A stretch of 59,629 nucleotides of DNA from Gamsiella multidivaricata (lineage: Eukaryota > Mortierellomycota > Mortierellomycetes > Mortierellales > Mortierellaceae). The DNA lies in the NCBI RefSeq assembly GCF_025024155.1, contig NW_026251844.1, positions 1 to 59,629 of the forward strand, written 5' to 3'. Both the position numbers and the translations under genes were made by a program. The notes under the pieces were generated by a model. The model worked only from the letters and a program-made list of their open reading frames with translations. It did no database searches and was not told where the DNA came from. Positions 25,742-37,733 of the stretch are shown here, piece by piece (the stretch's first letter is position 1; the number at the start of each line of letters is the position of its first letter).

Positions 25742-27239
25742 ATGACAGAAAAATACGTGCCTTCGCCCGAGGCAGCCGAACAGGGCCTTTATGTCGCATA
25801 CGCAGCCCTCAGCACGATGGCCGTCGTGCCCATTTACTTTGGATCGTTCGGATCACTCAAGAAGTGGAAGGTAACAACAACTGTGCAACGGTGTCAAGCC
25901 TACGAAGATGAGCAATTGATGATCCACAGAAAGGCAGCACGATCTAACAAGGATTATTTTCGATGTGTCCTGTATAGAACCCCAAGGACAAATCAAAAAA
26001 GAAGAAGCCAGAGGATTCTGACGACTCTGACGATGAGGACGAGGCTTCTGAATCAATGTCGTTAGAGGACGCATACATGTTCCCCATCTTTGGATCAATC
26101 ACGCTCTTTGGCCTGTATCTGGTCTTCAGATACGTGGACAAGACCTACGTCAACTACCTCCTCACTGCCTATTTCGGACTCTTGGGTGTCATGGCTACGA
26201 CTCAGGTCGGTGTCAACTGTGTGGCGCCAATTGTGAAGCTGTGTGGAATCGATGTTGACAAGTGGCATTTGACCCTTACCAAGAAGAAGAAGGGTAGGAC
26301 CTATTGATCTGTGTATAGGTGGTCTGCTTTTTTTTTTCAGGCGGTCTGTTGATGTATCTGCTAACGTTTTTAATCATTATTGTTGCCCGACTCGATCCGA
26401 CAGAACTCTACTCGGCCAAGTTCACCATTCTCCACTTGATTTTGACGGTCGTTTCAGTTCTCCTGTCAGGATACTATGTCGCCACCAAGAACTGGATCGC
26501 CTCCAACATTTTCGGTATCTGCTTTGCACTGAACGCCATTCAGTTGCTCTCCCTGGACTCGTTCAAGACTGGAATGATTCTGTTGAGCGGTCTCTTCGTG
26601 TACGACATCTTCTGGGTCTTTGGCACGGAGGTCATGGTTTCGGTCGCCAAGAACTTTGATGCTCCTGTCAAGGTCATCTTCCCTCGCCTTTTCTTCGGAC
26701 TGCCTGCTGGTCAGCCTTATCAGTTTGCTATGCTTGGATTGGGCGACATCGTGATCCCTGGTGTCTTTGTGGCTCTCTGCTTGCGCTTCGATCAGCACTT
26801 GACTGGTACCAAGAATCCTAACCTTGGACGCTCGACTCGCTTCTCTAAGCCATATTTCACCGCCTGCTTTATCGCCTACGCCCTTGGATTGGGTACCACG
26901 ATCTATGTCATGCACACGTTCAAGGCTGCTCAGCCTGCCTTACTTTACCTCTCGCCTGCATGCATCTTGAGCGTGCTCATCATGGGACTTGCCCGAGGCG
27001 AGATCAAGGAGGTGTTCGCATACACATCGGAAGAAGGCGCTGAGGCTGAAAAGGCCAAGAAGGCCGAGGAATTGAAGAAGAAGGAGGACAAGAAGAGTAA
27101 GAACAAGAAGGACGCTTCTGAGTCTGAAAAGAAGATCGAGGACAAGGACGTGCCAGTGAAGCCCTCGAGCAGTGACTCTGACCAGGAGACGCCCAAAGCC
27201 CGCAAGCGCAAGGGCGGCAAGACGCAAAAGAAGAAGTAA
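25742..27239 (+). CDS. Signal peptide peptidase (intramembrane aspartyl protease, SPP/HM13 type)
   Basis: Model: join 25742-25870, 25978-26293, 26404-27239 (426 aa). It cleaves signal-peptide remnants and other type II segments within the ER membrane. The catalytic YD motif is at Tyr215-Asp216 (GLFVYDIFWVFGTEVM), the GxGD motif is GLGD with Asp263 (MLGLGDIVIPG), and the PAL motif is at 326-328 (AQPALLY). Multiple hydrophobic helices surround these. A Lys/Glu/Asp-rich segment separates helices 1 and 2, and the C-terminus is a Lys-rich cytosolic tail. Intron 2 is placed at 26294-26403 because it restores the family alignment (WHLTL, then ELYSAKFTI) and has a CTAAC branch-like element near 26359. 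A second acceptor at 26340 would add 21 in-frame residues. Confidence 0.95.
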
Positions 27240-28142
27240 CGTGATTGTTTTGTGGCCCTGTTGCTGGTCCGTGTGAGACAATAAACGATTCGATAGATTT
27301 GTATCAGCATTAAGAGAAAAACGAAACACCTTGTATTGTATTCTTTTTATCTTGTTTCCGTTGTTCGTGTCTTGGTTTCAATAAGCTCGGAGCAGAGCTT
27401 CTCGTATGGATGCGTTTGTCCTTCTCTCTTTCTCTGCTCCGTATCAAATGTTATCATCTCTTGGCCTTTACGCGCATTTCTCCAGTTGTGCAACACAGCA
27501 CAGCACAGCACATCACCCAAATGATAAAAATTCAACTCCTTTGTTCGCGAATGCGAGCTCGTCATATTAGGAGCATTGCCAGAAACAAGTGAGCGCCATA
27601 CCTCGTAGGTCGCGCCTATAGTTATTTACACTTTCCTTTCCCTCTCCCACTCCCCTCTCCCCCCCTCCGCCTCCCCTATCTTCGCTGATCTGAGAAACAG
27701 AACTTTAACACAACCTGGTATAGGATATACCAATTGTGCTTACTCCAGCAAAGATGTATAGCGCATTATTCGCCGGATGTTTACATGTGTAGAATGGCTA
27801 GACCACCAGAGGTTTGTTCAATTGCTTTCCCCTTCTCTCTTAGGTATACGCGCATTTCTTCTTCCATCCCCTTTTCATACTATCTCCATTACGTCTAGCA
27901 TGAATATACTCAGGATTTCCCTAGACTTTATTTTATTTATGTTTCCTTACGTTAACGGGCAAAGGGGGAGGAAGGGCATGAGAAGGGGGGGAAGGGGAGG
28001 GGGGAGAAGGGTATGAGAGTGGGGGAGGGGAGGAAAGAGAAGGAAGTGTGGAAGTGTGTCATCTGAATGCGCGAAAAAGGACAATGCAGACAATCGCGGA
28101 GGACCCTGTTGTGTCGCTCAAGTCTAAACCGGTCCAACCGCG

Positions 28143-28192
28143 TTTTCTTTTTTCTTTTTTCTTTTTTTCTTTTTTTCTTTTTTTCTTTTTTT
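28143..28192. repeat. T(6-7)C microsatellite
   Basis: About seven units of six or seven T followed by C, in intergenic DNA. Confidence 0.9.
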
Positions 28193-28831
28193 AATCAAAG
28201 GAGATGAGGATGGTGCGGTTTCTCTACCCTCTTTGCTCAGATCTCTTCAGATTTGAGCAATTGAACATGTTGATACTATGTAGACTTTCTACTCATTGTG
28301 GAAGTGAGTGTGTGCTAGATAGTCTACGCACCTGGGGTAGCAATTGCACAGCACTACATTGACATGGCTATATTTTGGGCTTTTTAAGTTGTTGCGCTCA
28401 CATACGATCGGGCGCCGATTTTCGAGATCCCAAAGGCTCCTTACATCTTCTACCTCCCCTTATCACTCGACATCCCTTCCTCCCCCCCTTCCCCCCCTCC
28501 TCCTCCCTCCCTTCTCCCTTCCCCTCACACCTCAACGCTTTGATTCATCCGTCTGAAAAAAGGGACAATCTATCAATGGAGTACCATTTCATTCTCCTTT
28601 GTGAAGAAATGCTGTCATTTCTGCTGTCATATCGTCCATTCTCCTTCCTCTGACTCCCTTCCTTCGTCTTCTATACCATGCATTATGACTCTATTGCATT
28701 GGGGTAAGATACGTCTGAGAAAACTGGTTTTTTTTTTGCCGATTTGAATATGCCAGATGAATGTGTGTACACAATATCCTGCAGGAGGGCTACTTGACAA
28801 GTTTAATTATGCCAAGCTTTATAGATCGCGC

Positions 28832-28900
28832 TTTTTTTTTTTTTTTTTTACCTGCTCCCTCTCTCTCCGCCTACCTCTCTCTCTTTTTTTTTTTTTTTTT
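28832..28900. repeat. Paired poly-T runs
   Basis: T18 at 28832-28849 and T17 at 28884-28900, separated by a CT-rich stretch. Confidence 0.9.
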
Positions 28901-29185
28901 CCTCTCTCTCTCTGTCTCTCTCGTTCTCTTATGGTGCTCCTTACTCATTTTTGGTGTTGTATTTTTGGTCCTCTTCCCCTGAATTCGTTCGTTCCTAAAT
29001 GGGAGGAAAGAAGGAAGAAAGTATACCTCGAAGGAAAGGGAAGGATAGAAACAGTACAAAAAAGTACATGTAGGACTGAAAAAAAAAGGCCTAGTCTAAC
29101 ACCCTGTACCTGTTGGACCTGTCCGGTCAAACGTTTTTTTTGTTTGTTATTTTTCTTGTAGATTGTTGGGAATAAACAAGACGCG

Positions 29186-29225
<40 letters not shown>
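29186..29225. repeat. Poly-A run of about 40 bases downstream of AATAAA
   Basis: The longest homopolymer in the window. An AATAAA lies 10 bases before it, the arrangement expected at the 3' end of a retroposed cDNA. See the finding. Confidence 0.9.
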
Positions 29226-29226
<1 letters not shown>

Positions 29227-29576
29227 ATATCATGCGTGCATGCAGAGGCACACTTTTGCAGCAAAATGGATATGTTTCACTCTGGATAACAAACCGAAAC
29301 GGAATGGGAAGAAGAGGAAGAAGAAAAAGAAGGAATGGGCCGATCGAGAGATGCGATGCTAACAGGCATGATCATCCGAAGATACAGCACATGTAGAACT
29401 ACTCAGGCACGGCAAACAAAAACTCAAAAAAAATCCAGAAAAATAAAGTGCAGCCGTGTGTTCATGGCATGCCACAGGTAAACTGCAATGAACACGATGG
29501 CGCTTGAACACAAGAAATCAGAAGAAACACGTCAAGTCAATCGCTAAAAGCTCGGCACGGTTGTCATTATCATTGA

Positions 29577-29598
29577 TTTTTTTTTTTTTTTTTTTTTT
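29577..29598. repeat. Poly-T run
   Basis: T22 in intergenic DNA, about 350 bases beyond the A40 run and therefore potentially complementary to it. Confidence 0.9.
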
Positions 29599-30848
29599 GG
29601 CATTTCTAATTGCAAAATGGGAGTTGTGCGGATTGTACATATGCACACACGCACACACACACAAAAAGAATCACCAGCGCTGTTGCTGTTGGTTGTGATC
29701 GATGCTTACTAACGAGCCATTTCTTCATGCAAATGTGAGTATGTGCCAACTTCTCGTTAGCTACTTTGGTGTGTATAGTGAGGGACCATGGCGCTCCTTG
29801 ACTTGGTCCCCTTTTTGTTGGAACCAGCCGCCATAGGCATCAAGTCAACTACTTTTGATCCGCGTCGCAGAGAGCGTTGTGTTCTTAAGATCATGACAGT
29901 TTCTTTCTCCAAGGAGACTTTTGTCAGCAGACGGCTGAACTGCGTTCGCGGAACAAGGGAGCAATACAGCGGTACTGAGACTTGAAGGGAAAACCTGTTC
30001 ATTGACAGATGATCAGCATTCCCTTTCCCCCCGCCCCCCTCTCCTCCCCCCATTCTTCCCTTGTCTCCCTAGTACCTTTGTTTAGCCCTTCAATTGAATC
30101 GTCTGCAAGTCGTTGCGGCACTGCACATCCGATATGCATCAAGGACATGTTTCCTGCAGCATGTGCTGGACATTTTGAATTCCAATGGGCCGTCAATTTA
30201 CAGGGTGCAGCTATGCGACAGTAGCGTGTCCTGCGAAAATTGGTCTTTGGCCACGTAGTGTAGATTGACCTTCCTTCAATTAACAGACACACAAACAGAC
30301 GCCCCGATATGTCTGGGTGTATGCACCATGGTATGGGGCTATTTTGTGTCGTTATTTTAAATCGCGTTGAATGTATTAGCGCACGTAAACCGCCCACATA
30401 CTCTGCCTACAACTTTCTGTGTCGCGTCCCTTCCATCCCCCATCCCCTTTTCACATTATGATTTTGAGCGAGTGGTTTTCCTTTTACCTCATCCATCTTG
30501 GCCGTTTTTCTTATAACAGGCCCAGCCTCGCTCTCTTTTTTATTCCCTTCTTCAATCGTTTCTCTTTCCTGTTCCCTTGACAACATCAGAATAATAATAA
30601 TAACAAAAAAAAGCACGTTGCGGTGACACACCCATCCTTGGCCATATTCTAAAAATTTGTTCCGGTGGCACAAACCTCCTGCACTCTTTACTTGTCACAT
30701 CCCTTTACACCCTTCCATTGATCAATCCTGCGACCGGCGACTTTTTTTTTTCTCGAGTTATATAACACCACCTTCAAGCTGCTTCTGCGTGGACCTGTTA
30801 CAATTTTGTGAATACACCAACAATTGGTCGATACACCGCTGATCCGTA

Positions 30849-33800
30849 ATGATTCGCCACGGCCGCTATGCTAGCCACGATTTGCCACCAACAAATCACG
30901 GCCAAAAAGGCGCTATCACAGCGCCACCTCGTATTCAAGAATATGATGTTCACCATCCACGTCCCTCTCAGTCCTTCAGTGCGACTCCAGAAGGCCCGAA
31001 CTACTATTCGCAGCATGCGATCCAGCAGCAGTATCAATTGATGCATGGACATGTCCAATATCCGACAAGTCAGCATCCTAGCCAGAATACACCAGATATT
31101 TCTCTGCAGCAGTATCCTCAGCCATGCCACCAAAAGTACTATTCCGCCGATGGAGATAAGCTTGGCACTGGAAACCCTCGCCACTCCCACTCTTTAAGCC
31201 ATCCTCACCTCTATCATTCCGCCCACCAAAACTACGCGTCGCCCCCTCCGCCTCCCCCATCAGCTCTTCAAGGCCGACAACAGCAGCAACAACATGGATC
31301 TCTGCGCCCACATCCGCTGCAAAGCAGTCAACCCCTGCAACGCTCCCAATCCGCTACCGGCAACTCATTGTCCCCCACCCCTGCATCCAAATCTGGAGAG
31401 GAGGGTCATCGCCCACAGTCAGAGCTGGCCTTGGAGTCGGATGATTCGGTGTCGGACTCTGAAACAGGAAATGGCGGTGTTCGATGGACGCGCCAGGAGG
31501 TAATGAACGAATTAAAAATGATTTCTGTGTTGTCGTTCAGAACTTTATTTGATGCGCGTCGCGCGCGATTCGTTGGGAGCCCGTTCATTTGTCTTGCTGA
31601 GTGTGTTGCACAACGTAGAAAGGTTATATCCAGCGCACAGTCCAGCCTTTTTGACCTTGACGCTTCATGCCTAGCTGAAAGAGATAGGGAGAGGGTCTTA
31701 AGAATGCCCATGAACTTTTCTTTTTTTTTTTTTCATCTTGGCTGCTGGGTCTGGTCTGTGTTACTGGTAGATGAACGGTCAAGGATTGGTGGGGCGAGGA
31801 GCATAACTTTGCGCGTGTATGTAATCCTCAAAAGCTCGAACGTCCAGTCGTTTTCACTGGATTCCTTCACAGCGATTTTTATTTCTTACCTCAACCCGCG
31901 CTTCCCCATCATCTTTCCACTTCACCTTCTCCACTTCGCCTTCTCCACTTCGCCTTCTCCACTTCGCCTTGTACTACAGGCGAAAACAAAGCCTTGAATC
32001 CTTTCCTGGTTTCTTGGCGTACTAAAAGGGTACCCCAAGGGGAGGACAAAGACGCAGCATGACGGCGGGTTGCGTTAGAATCAAAGCCCTTTCTGTTTCC
32101 CTTCCCTTCCCTTCTTCCCCCCCCCCCCCCCCCCCCCTTTTTTTTTTTTTTGTGCGCGCGTGCGTGCATGCCGATGTGTGTACGGTGTGCTGCGTTGTTC
32201 GTTTGGTTTGTTCTCTACTTTGTGTTTCTTGGAGGGCGTCTTTTTTAGCTTCTTTGGCCGTCCTATGGCTGTTTTGGGAGTAGTCCGCTGTACGCTACAG
32301 CTCTGCAAAATGGGCTTCAATGACAGAGCGTCGAATATGCGTCAATGCGAACCCGCCAGCCGCCTTACCGCTCCCTTTCCCCCCTCCCTCCTTCCCTCTC
32401 TCTCTCTGTCTCTCTGCCTCCTCCGCCTCTTCGCATTTTACGTTTTACATTTTACATTTTACCGTCTGCGCTGGTTATCCACTCCTGAATTCTTAGTCTC
32501 ACAACATACCTCATTTCTGCTCCCTACCGACGGGACATAAAGACACACCCTCCCCCCCTCCCCCCGCTGTCCGTAAAAAAAAAAAAAAAGACAAAGACAA
32601 AAAAAAACGACTTTGTTTCTTCTGTTTCTTCTACTCCCATCCCTCAGTCATCCCTATCGCAGCCACAATTGAGGAATACCCCCTCCAACGGTCAGCGCTG
32701 TTCCACATCACACTCACTTTCCCACCCTTTTATTCCTTTTATTCCTTTATTCAACCACCTCCTATCACTGCTCGCTTCGTCTAAAAAAAACAGTGTCTTA
32801 CTGCTCTTATCGTAAATACCACATCTTTCACATACTCGCATTTCATCCCACATGCTTTCCAAAACTCATTTACTGATACATTCGCACCTCATCTATCACC
32901 TTCGTCTCCCCCTCATAAATCATTTCTGAACAACCCTCGCTCTAAACAGGATAATCTACTGCGCGAAGCGGTCGTCAAGTTCAACGGCAAAGCCTGGAAG
33001 CGAATTGCAGAATACTGTTTCCCCGACAGCTCCCGAGACAAGGACCAGTGCCTCCAACGTTGGAGAATGATTTCAAAGCCTCGATCCATCAAAGGACCCT
33101 GGACACCAGAGGTACATTGCGTGCTTGCGCTAGCATGTCCTTGAAAGGACGGTTGACCTTCGACATGACACTTACTATCATTATCAATACATCACCTTAT
33201 CATCATTATCGTCATCATTGTAGGAGGACCGACAACTTCGGGCACTCGTCAATGAACTCGGTGCTGAGAAATGGGTCCTGATCGCCAGTCGACTGGGTTC
33301 CCGCACTGGCAAACAGTGTCGCGAGAGATGGCACAACCATCTTGACCCTACAAGTAATTAAAAACCTTGGTGTTGCTTGCATAGTCATGCCATACGAAGG
33401 TTTCAAAATGTTGACATCAAAGGCCTTTGTTACCTGGTTTCTTTAGTTGATAAGTCACCTTTCACACCAAAGGAGGACGAACTCATCTTCAAACTTTTTG
33501 ACCAGTTCGGATCTAAATGGGCAGAAATGTCCAAACTCATGCCTGGTCGACCAGACAATGCTATCAAAAACCACTTTAACACATCCATGCAGCGCAAGCG
33601 AAGGCGCTTGAGTTTACAGGACCCATCAGGTATAGTTCTTACCTCACGATCGACCAGCTACGTACATGATACTTGAAGGGTATGCACGCTTAACATAGTC
33701 ATGCGAATCGCAAACCTATCTTTCGATAGAGCTTCAAATGAAGTTCAGCGAACATGGATCCGGGCCATCTACGTCGGTCACTTCTCCCCTGGCCTCTCCA

Positions 33801-35044
33801 ACGACAACTGCTTCGCCCCCTTTTCCCCGCAGCCACAGATTCGATCCATATGGTATGTGGGTGCCACGCACAGCTGCAATAGGGTAACGTCATGCTATAA
33901 ACTGAGCCCTAACCATACTGCCAACCCTCTATGATTCTATTTAGAGCGTCGGCATTCAATGCCTACACTCGAACTGCCTGCCATTTTCCACATAGCAGGC
34001 CAGACACAAGCTCAGCAGCAATCTGGCTCAGAGGAACTGCACGATGCCATCCCTCAGGCATCTCGCAGTATAATGACACCTCCCAAGACCCCTGATTCCA
34101 AGTTCAAGGTGCATTTTTCTCCAGGCATGTCGCGGTCCAACTCGATGGGCCATGCCTCTAGAACGAGCACCGGACATAGCAGGCCTAATCTTCCAGGCAA
34201 TCCTTCGATCCACAAGTCCAGCAATCCGTATTTTGTCTCGACCTCCATGCCGATAACATCTCTTGCATCTATCCCTCCGAGTAAGTTGGGCCGTGCTTCC
34301 TCTGCACTTGCCATTTCAACTGCGTCCCGACCCAAGTCGCCTTATACTGAAGATCAAGGCTACAGTTACTACCAGCAGGAACAGCAATTGCAACATTCGC
34401 TGCCGCGTCCGAACCTGACTAGACACGAGTCTCTGGGACACCAACCCACAAGAGATGAGTATCGTGAACACCACCGTTCGATGGATATAGATCCTTTCTC
34501 TGCACTTGCTGAACTGGCCAACGTGGCAGAGAAGCACCGAGACATGCGACCCACGACGATGAGTGTTCACAGCCCGGATGAGATGGACGAAGATGGCAAC
34601 GCGAGTGCGATGAGAGCCATGATGGCAAGGTCCGGTGGCCTGGCACGTCGCTTCTCGACCTCTTTGGATAACCTGAAAGAGGAAGAGCATGCGGACGAAA
34701 ATGGCTATCATCGTGTGCAGCACTCGTACCACGTTGACCAACGATCCGTATCGAACAGCAACTTGCATAGCCAATTTGAATCCCAAGGGCCTTCCACTCC
34801 CTCGCCTACGTCAAGAGTCCCGGTTCACCCTTACTTCCAAGCTGAGTCTTCTTCGGAGGCCTATTCCACCTCGGATCATGGCGGTGGTTCAGATCGCGAG
34901 CAAGACTATGCGGACTATGGTGTTAGGAGAGAATCGTCTCCCGGTCCGAGTGCACCCTACCTTGCCATGCGCCGAGGATCTGTTCGAGAGCTCATGGCCA
35001 TTAACAATCTGTGCCTGAGCTCCGAAGAGATGGAGCGTTGCTAA
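30849..35044 (+). CDS. Three-repeat (R1R2R3) Myb-like DNA-binding protein
   Basis: Model: join 30849-31499, 32950-33111, 33224-33353, 33447-33629, 33730-33852, 33945-35044 (782 aa). Residues 1-210 are Gln/His/Pro-rich. R1 (about 211-262) begins RWTRQE and includes WKRIAEYCF and QCLQRWR. R2 (263-314) has GPWTPEEDRQL, WVLIASRLGSRTGKQCRERW and HNHLDPT. R3 (315-366) has SPFTPKEDELI, KWAEMSKLMPGRPDNAIKNHF and a trailing basic QRKRRR. The Trp pattern and the 'GR.DNAIKNHFN' third helix are those of c-Myb and plant R1R2R3 proteins. The protein is expected to be a nuclear sequence-specific transcription factor. The C-terminal 400 residues are Ser/Pro/His/Gln-rich and probably disordered. Intron 1 is 1450 bases, by far the longest in the window. 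Targets cannot be read from sequence. Confidence 0.93.
31917..31970. repeat. 15-base tandem repeat in Myb intron 1
   Basis: Three to four copies of a CCACTTCGCCTTCTC unit, the first slightly diverged, on the plus strand within the long first intron of the Myb gene. Confidence 0.9.
32117..32151. repeat. Poly-C then poly-T run in Myb intron 1
   Basis: About 21 C followed directly by about 14 T. The C-run on one strand (G-run on the other) can form G-quadruplex or i-motif type structures. Confidence 0.9.
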
Positions 35045-35484
35045 AAAAAAATAATGACATCCTTGATCTTTATTGTTCCTTTTTTTCGTTTGTATATACG
35101 TCCATTTGCAAGTGTTTGTTTCCTAATGATATATCCATAATACCACTTCCTGCTATACTATCGTCTCCGTGTCGTTTCTGTTTCATGCTATCTTTTCACC
35201 ATAGAATTATAAGAAAAAAAAATTACAACAATAAATCGATTTGCCACTGCAACCACAACGCATACTATTATTATTCGTGCAGTGCTCCCGCGCAATGCGC
35301 TGCGCGGGACGCGTCCGAGAATGCTCGTAGGTGGGCAGTCACCGGTATAAAAAGCTCGAAGCAACTCAGGGCATCCTCATCAAGCATCAACAAAAGCGGC
35401 AGCAAGCGAGACAAGGACCTCGACTAGCTTGAAAAGAAAAAAGACATCGAAGGAAAAAACTCAAGGATATCAGGATCACAAGGA
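35045..35484. promoter_or_regulatory. Intergenic region with TATA box of the WD40 gene
   Basis: The left part is A/T-rich and is the Myb 3' UTR. TATAAAAA at 35346-35353 lies 132 bases before the WD40 ATG. A GC-rich GCGCTGCGCGGGACGCG stretch is just upstream of it. No gene is seen. Confidence 0.6.
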
Positions 35485-37308
35485 ATGACAAACACGGACA
35501 AGCCCACGGTGGTGCATCAGATCCCAGTGGATCAGATTGATTTCTCGCCCAACATCAGTTCTGATGCCGAGAACTTTTTCCAGTCGGATGCGGACATTGC
35601 GAGGATGGCAGCCCGGCAAGGGATGGTCAACTATGATAAGGGACAGGCTATCAAGCTGCCGTCGAAGGTACTGGATATTTGTCAAGGAATTGTTCCAGTG
35701 AAATCTACGGCGGAGATATCGGGGGACAAGGACTTGAAGGATGCGACGTTGTTCTTGGCAGAGAGCGGGCATGTCGCGCGCAAGATCAGTGCAGAGGTGG
35801 GTAGAGTCATTTCAAGAGCGCAAGAATGGAACGATGCGTAGGCTCGATCAGAGTACGGGATACTCACTTGTCCTTATTTTGGCGCTGTGTTGTGTTGGAT
35901 AGACCGGCAAGACGATCAAGTTGTTCCAGGGCCATACGGGTCCGGTGACCCGGGTAGCCGTATACCAGACACAGCTCGGACAGGAGCGTCTCGTTACTGG
36001 ATCGTGGGACAAGACCATCCGGGTCTGGGATACGGAGACTAAAGAGTGTCTTGCCACCCTCAAGGGCCACACGGATTTCGTCAAGGCACTCACGGTTCGG
36101 ACGGTTGTTCTAACGGAAAAGGATCAAGGCCTGGGTCAGGATCGGGATGAACAGGGGAAGGAGAAGAAGAAGAAGAAGCGGATCGGACATGAGTTGTTCT
36201 CGGCGTCATATGATGGCACGATCATGCACTGGGATCTGCAAACGTTCGAGCCGTTCCAAGGTGGGGCTGGCGGACCCTGGAAGGGACATGTGCGCGGGGT
36301 GAATGATCTGTGCCTGACGGTGGAGGAGGACAATGATGAGCGTGCAGACGACGATAATGAGGAAGAAGGGAAGCAGGATCGTGGGAAAGAGTATTTGTAT
36401 TCAGCTGGAAGTGATAGTACGATCCGGAAGTGGGATATCGCGCAGGGACAGGGGCGAGGTGGGCATTGTGTACATGTCTTTGAACACCATGAGACGACGG
36501 TTTATAAGGTCATTGTCGCGGGCGTGGAGATCTGGTCAAGTAATGCACAGATATAGCCATGGAGATCGTGCGACGCTGCAATGTTTAGGAGAACCTTACG
36601 CGTCTTACAACGATTTTTTTTTTCTCTCCCTCTCAAAAGCATCTGCGGATAAAACTGCACGGAGGCTGGATCTTGAGGTAAGGATTGGATATGTTCGCTG
36701 AAGTGTTGGATGGGTCAAGAATACGGTACTTGTTGATCGACAATTGCTGACATGTGTAACTTGGTTTTATTATTTTCCCAAGACGAAAAAGGTGGATATG
36801 AGGTTGGAGCATCCGGATTTCGTCAAGTCGATTGCTCTGGCGGGACCTTATGTGATTACAGGTGGACGACAGGAAACCGTGCGTGTATGGTCCGTAGCCG
36901 TAAGTGATGATTCATTTCTGAACATTTTATTTGATCCGTGTACAGTAACTACGCGAGGTCCTAATTGACTTTTTCGTGCCTCATGATGATCAGACGGGCA
37001 AACTCATCAAAGAAATTAGCGGTCATTTTGATGAAGTGTCAAGTATGGTCGTGATTGGATCCACATTATTCACTGGATCTCTCGATGGGACAGTTCGTCG
37101 CTGGTCTTTGAAGGAGCAAGACTTGATTGCGCCAGTGGCTCCCAATGAAAATGAAGGAACTGCTATAGCAGCAGAGCCTAGGTCATCGAATACCCCTTCG
37201 GTAGCCAAGGGTTCATCAAAGGAAGAGGAGGCTGCCAAATCGAGCATGATGACAGAGGAGGAGGAGAGAGAACTGGCAGAGCTCATGGGTAGCGATGACG
37301 ATGATTAA
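35485..37308 (+). CDS. WD40-repeat protein
   Basis: Model: join 35485-35796, 35903-36539, 36640-36677, 36783-36899, 36994-37308 (472 aa). About seven WD-type units follow a 105-residue N-terminal region. Clear ones are TIKLFQGHTGPVTRV with SWDKTIRVWD, TLKGHTDFVKAL with SYDGTIMHWD, WKGHVRGVNDL with GSDSTIRKWD, HETTVYKV with SADKTARRLDLE, HPDFVKSI with GRQETVRVW, and ISGHFDEVSSM with SLDGTVRRW. This predicts one beta-propeller acting as a protein-binding scaffold. Acidic/basic inserts interrupt two blades. The last 50 residues are acidic and end ELAELMGSDDDD. I cannot assign a specific ortholog, and no F-box or SOCS motif is visible. Exon 3 is only 38 bases but is needed to keep both frame and blade. 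Confidence 0.9.
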
Positions 37309-37733
37309 TGACAACCAGGATATATTGTATAATGGACGGTTCTTGTCTCCCCACCCCCTCTTCCCCCCTTTTTCTTTTTTGACTAGGCTTCCCGTCCCCG
37401 TATTCCTTTCTTAACCAATCCCGATTCAAAGCGAGCCTACACCCAAGAACAGGGCCAGTAAATAAACTAGAATATGCGTTGGTCTGCATCTGTGGACGAT
37501 AAGATGTTGTCGATTTTATGGGAACTCATTTTGTGGGGATATATGTCACATTGCATCGCACGCACACAGTTTAAGATGTGTATATTACCCCCTGATTTTT
37601 AATTGTCACTGCTGCTATTGTTTGTTATGCAGCAGCAGCAGTAGCAGCAGCAGCAGAGGTGGGACCGTAGCAGGAACGGTGCTCCATAGGATCGAAAGGG
37701 TTGGACAAGGGGTAGGGAGACGGGAGGGCGAGG

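Larger units (their letters stand above)
27240..30848. other. Gene-poor 3.6-kb region rich in homopolymers
   Basis: No coding sequence can be supported. It starts with the SPP 3' UTR (AATAAA near 27281) and a short GCACA repeat (27496-27511). Later come a T6-7C tract (28143-28192), T18 (28832-28849), T17 (28884-28900), A40 (29186-29225), T22 (29577-29598) and CA repeats (29641-29664). A 65-codon ATG frame at 29788-29985 has a good start context but nothing recognisable. The right end, with a TTATATAAC element near 30757, should be the Myb gene promoter. Such a long upstream region would suit a regulated transcription-factor gene; that is inference. Confidence 0.5.

Noticed and set aside
29788..29985. 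A 65-codon frame with a good ATG context
   Set aside because: It is short, sits in homopolymer-rich intergenic DNA and has no conserved feature.
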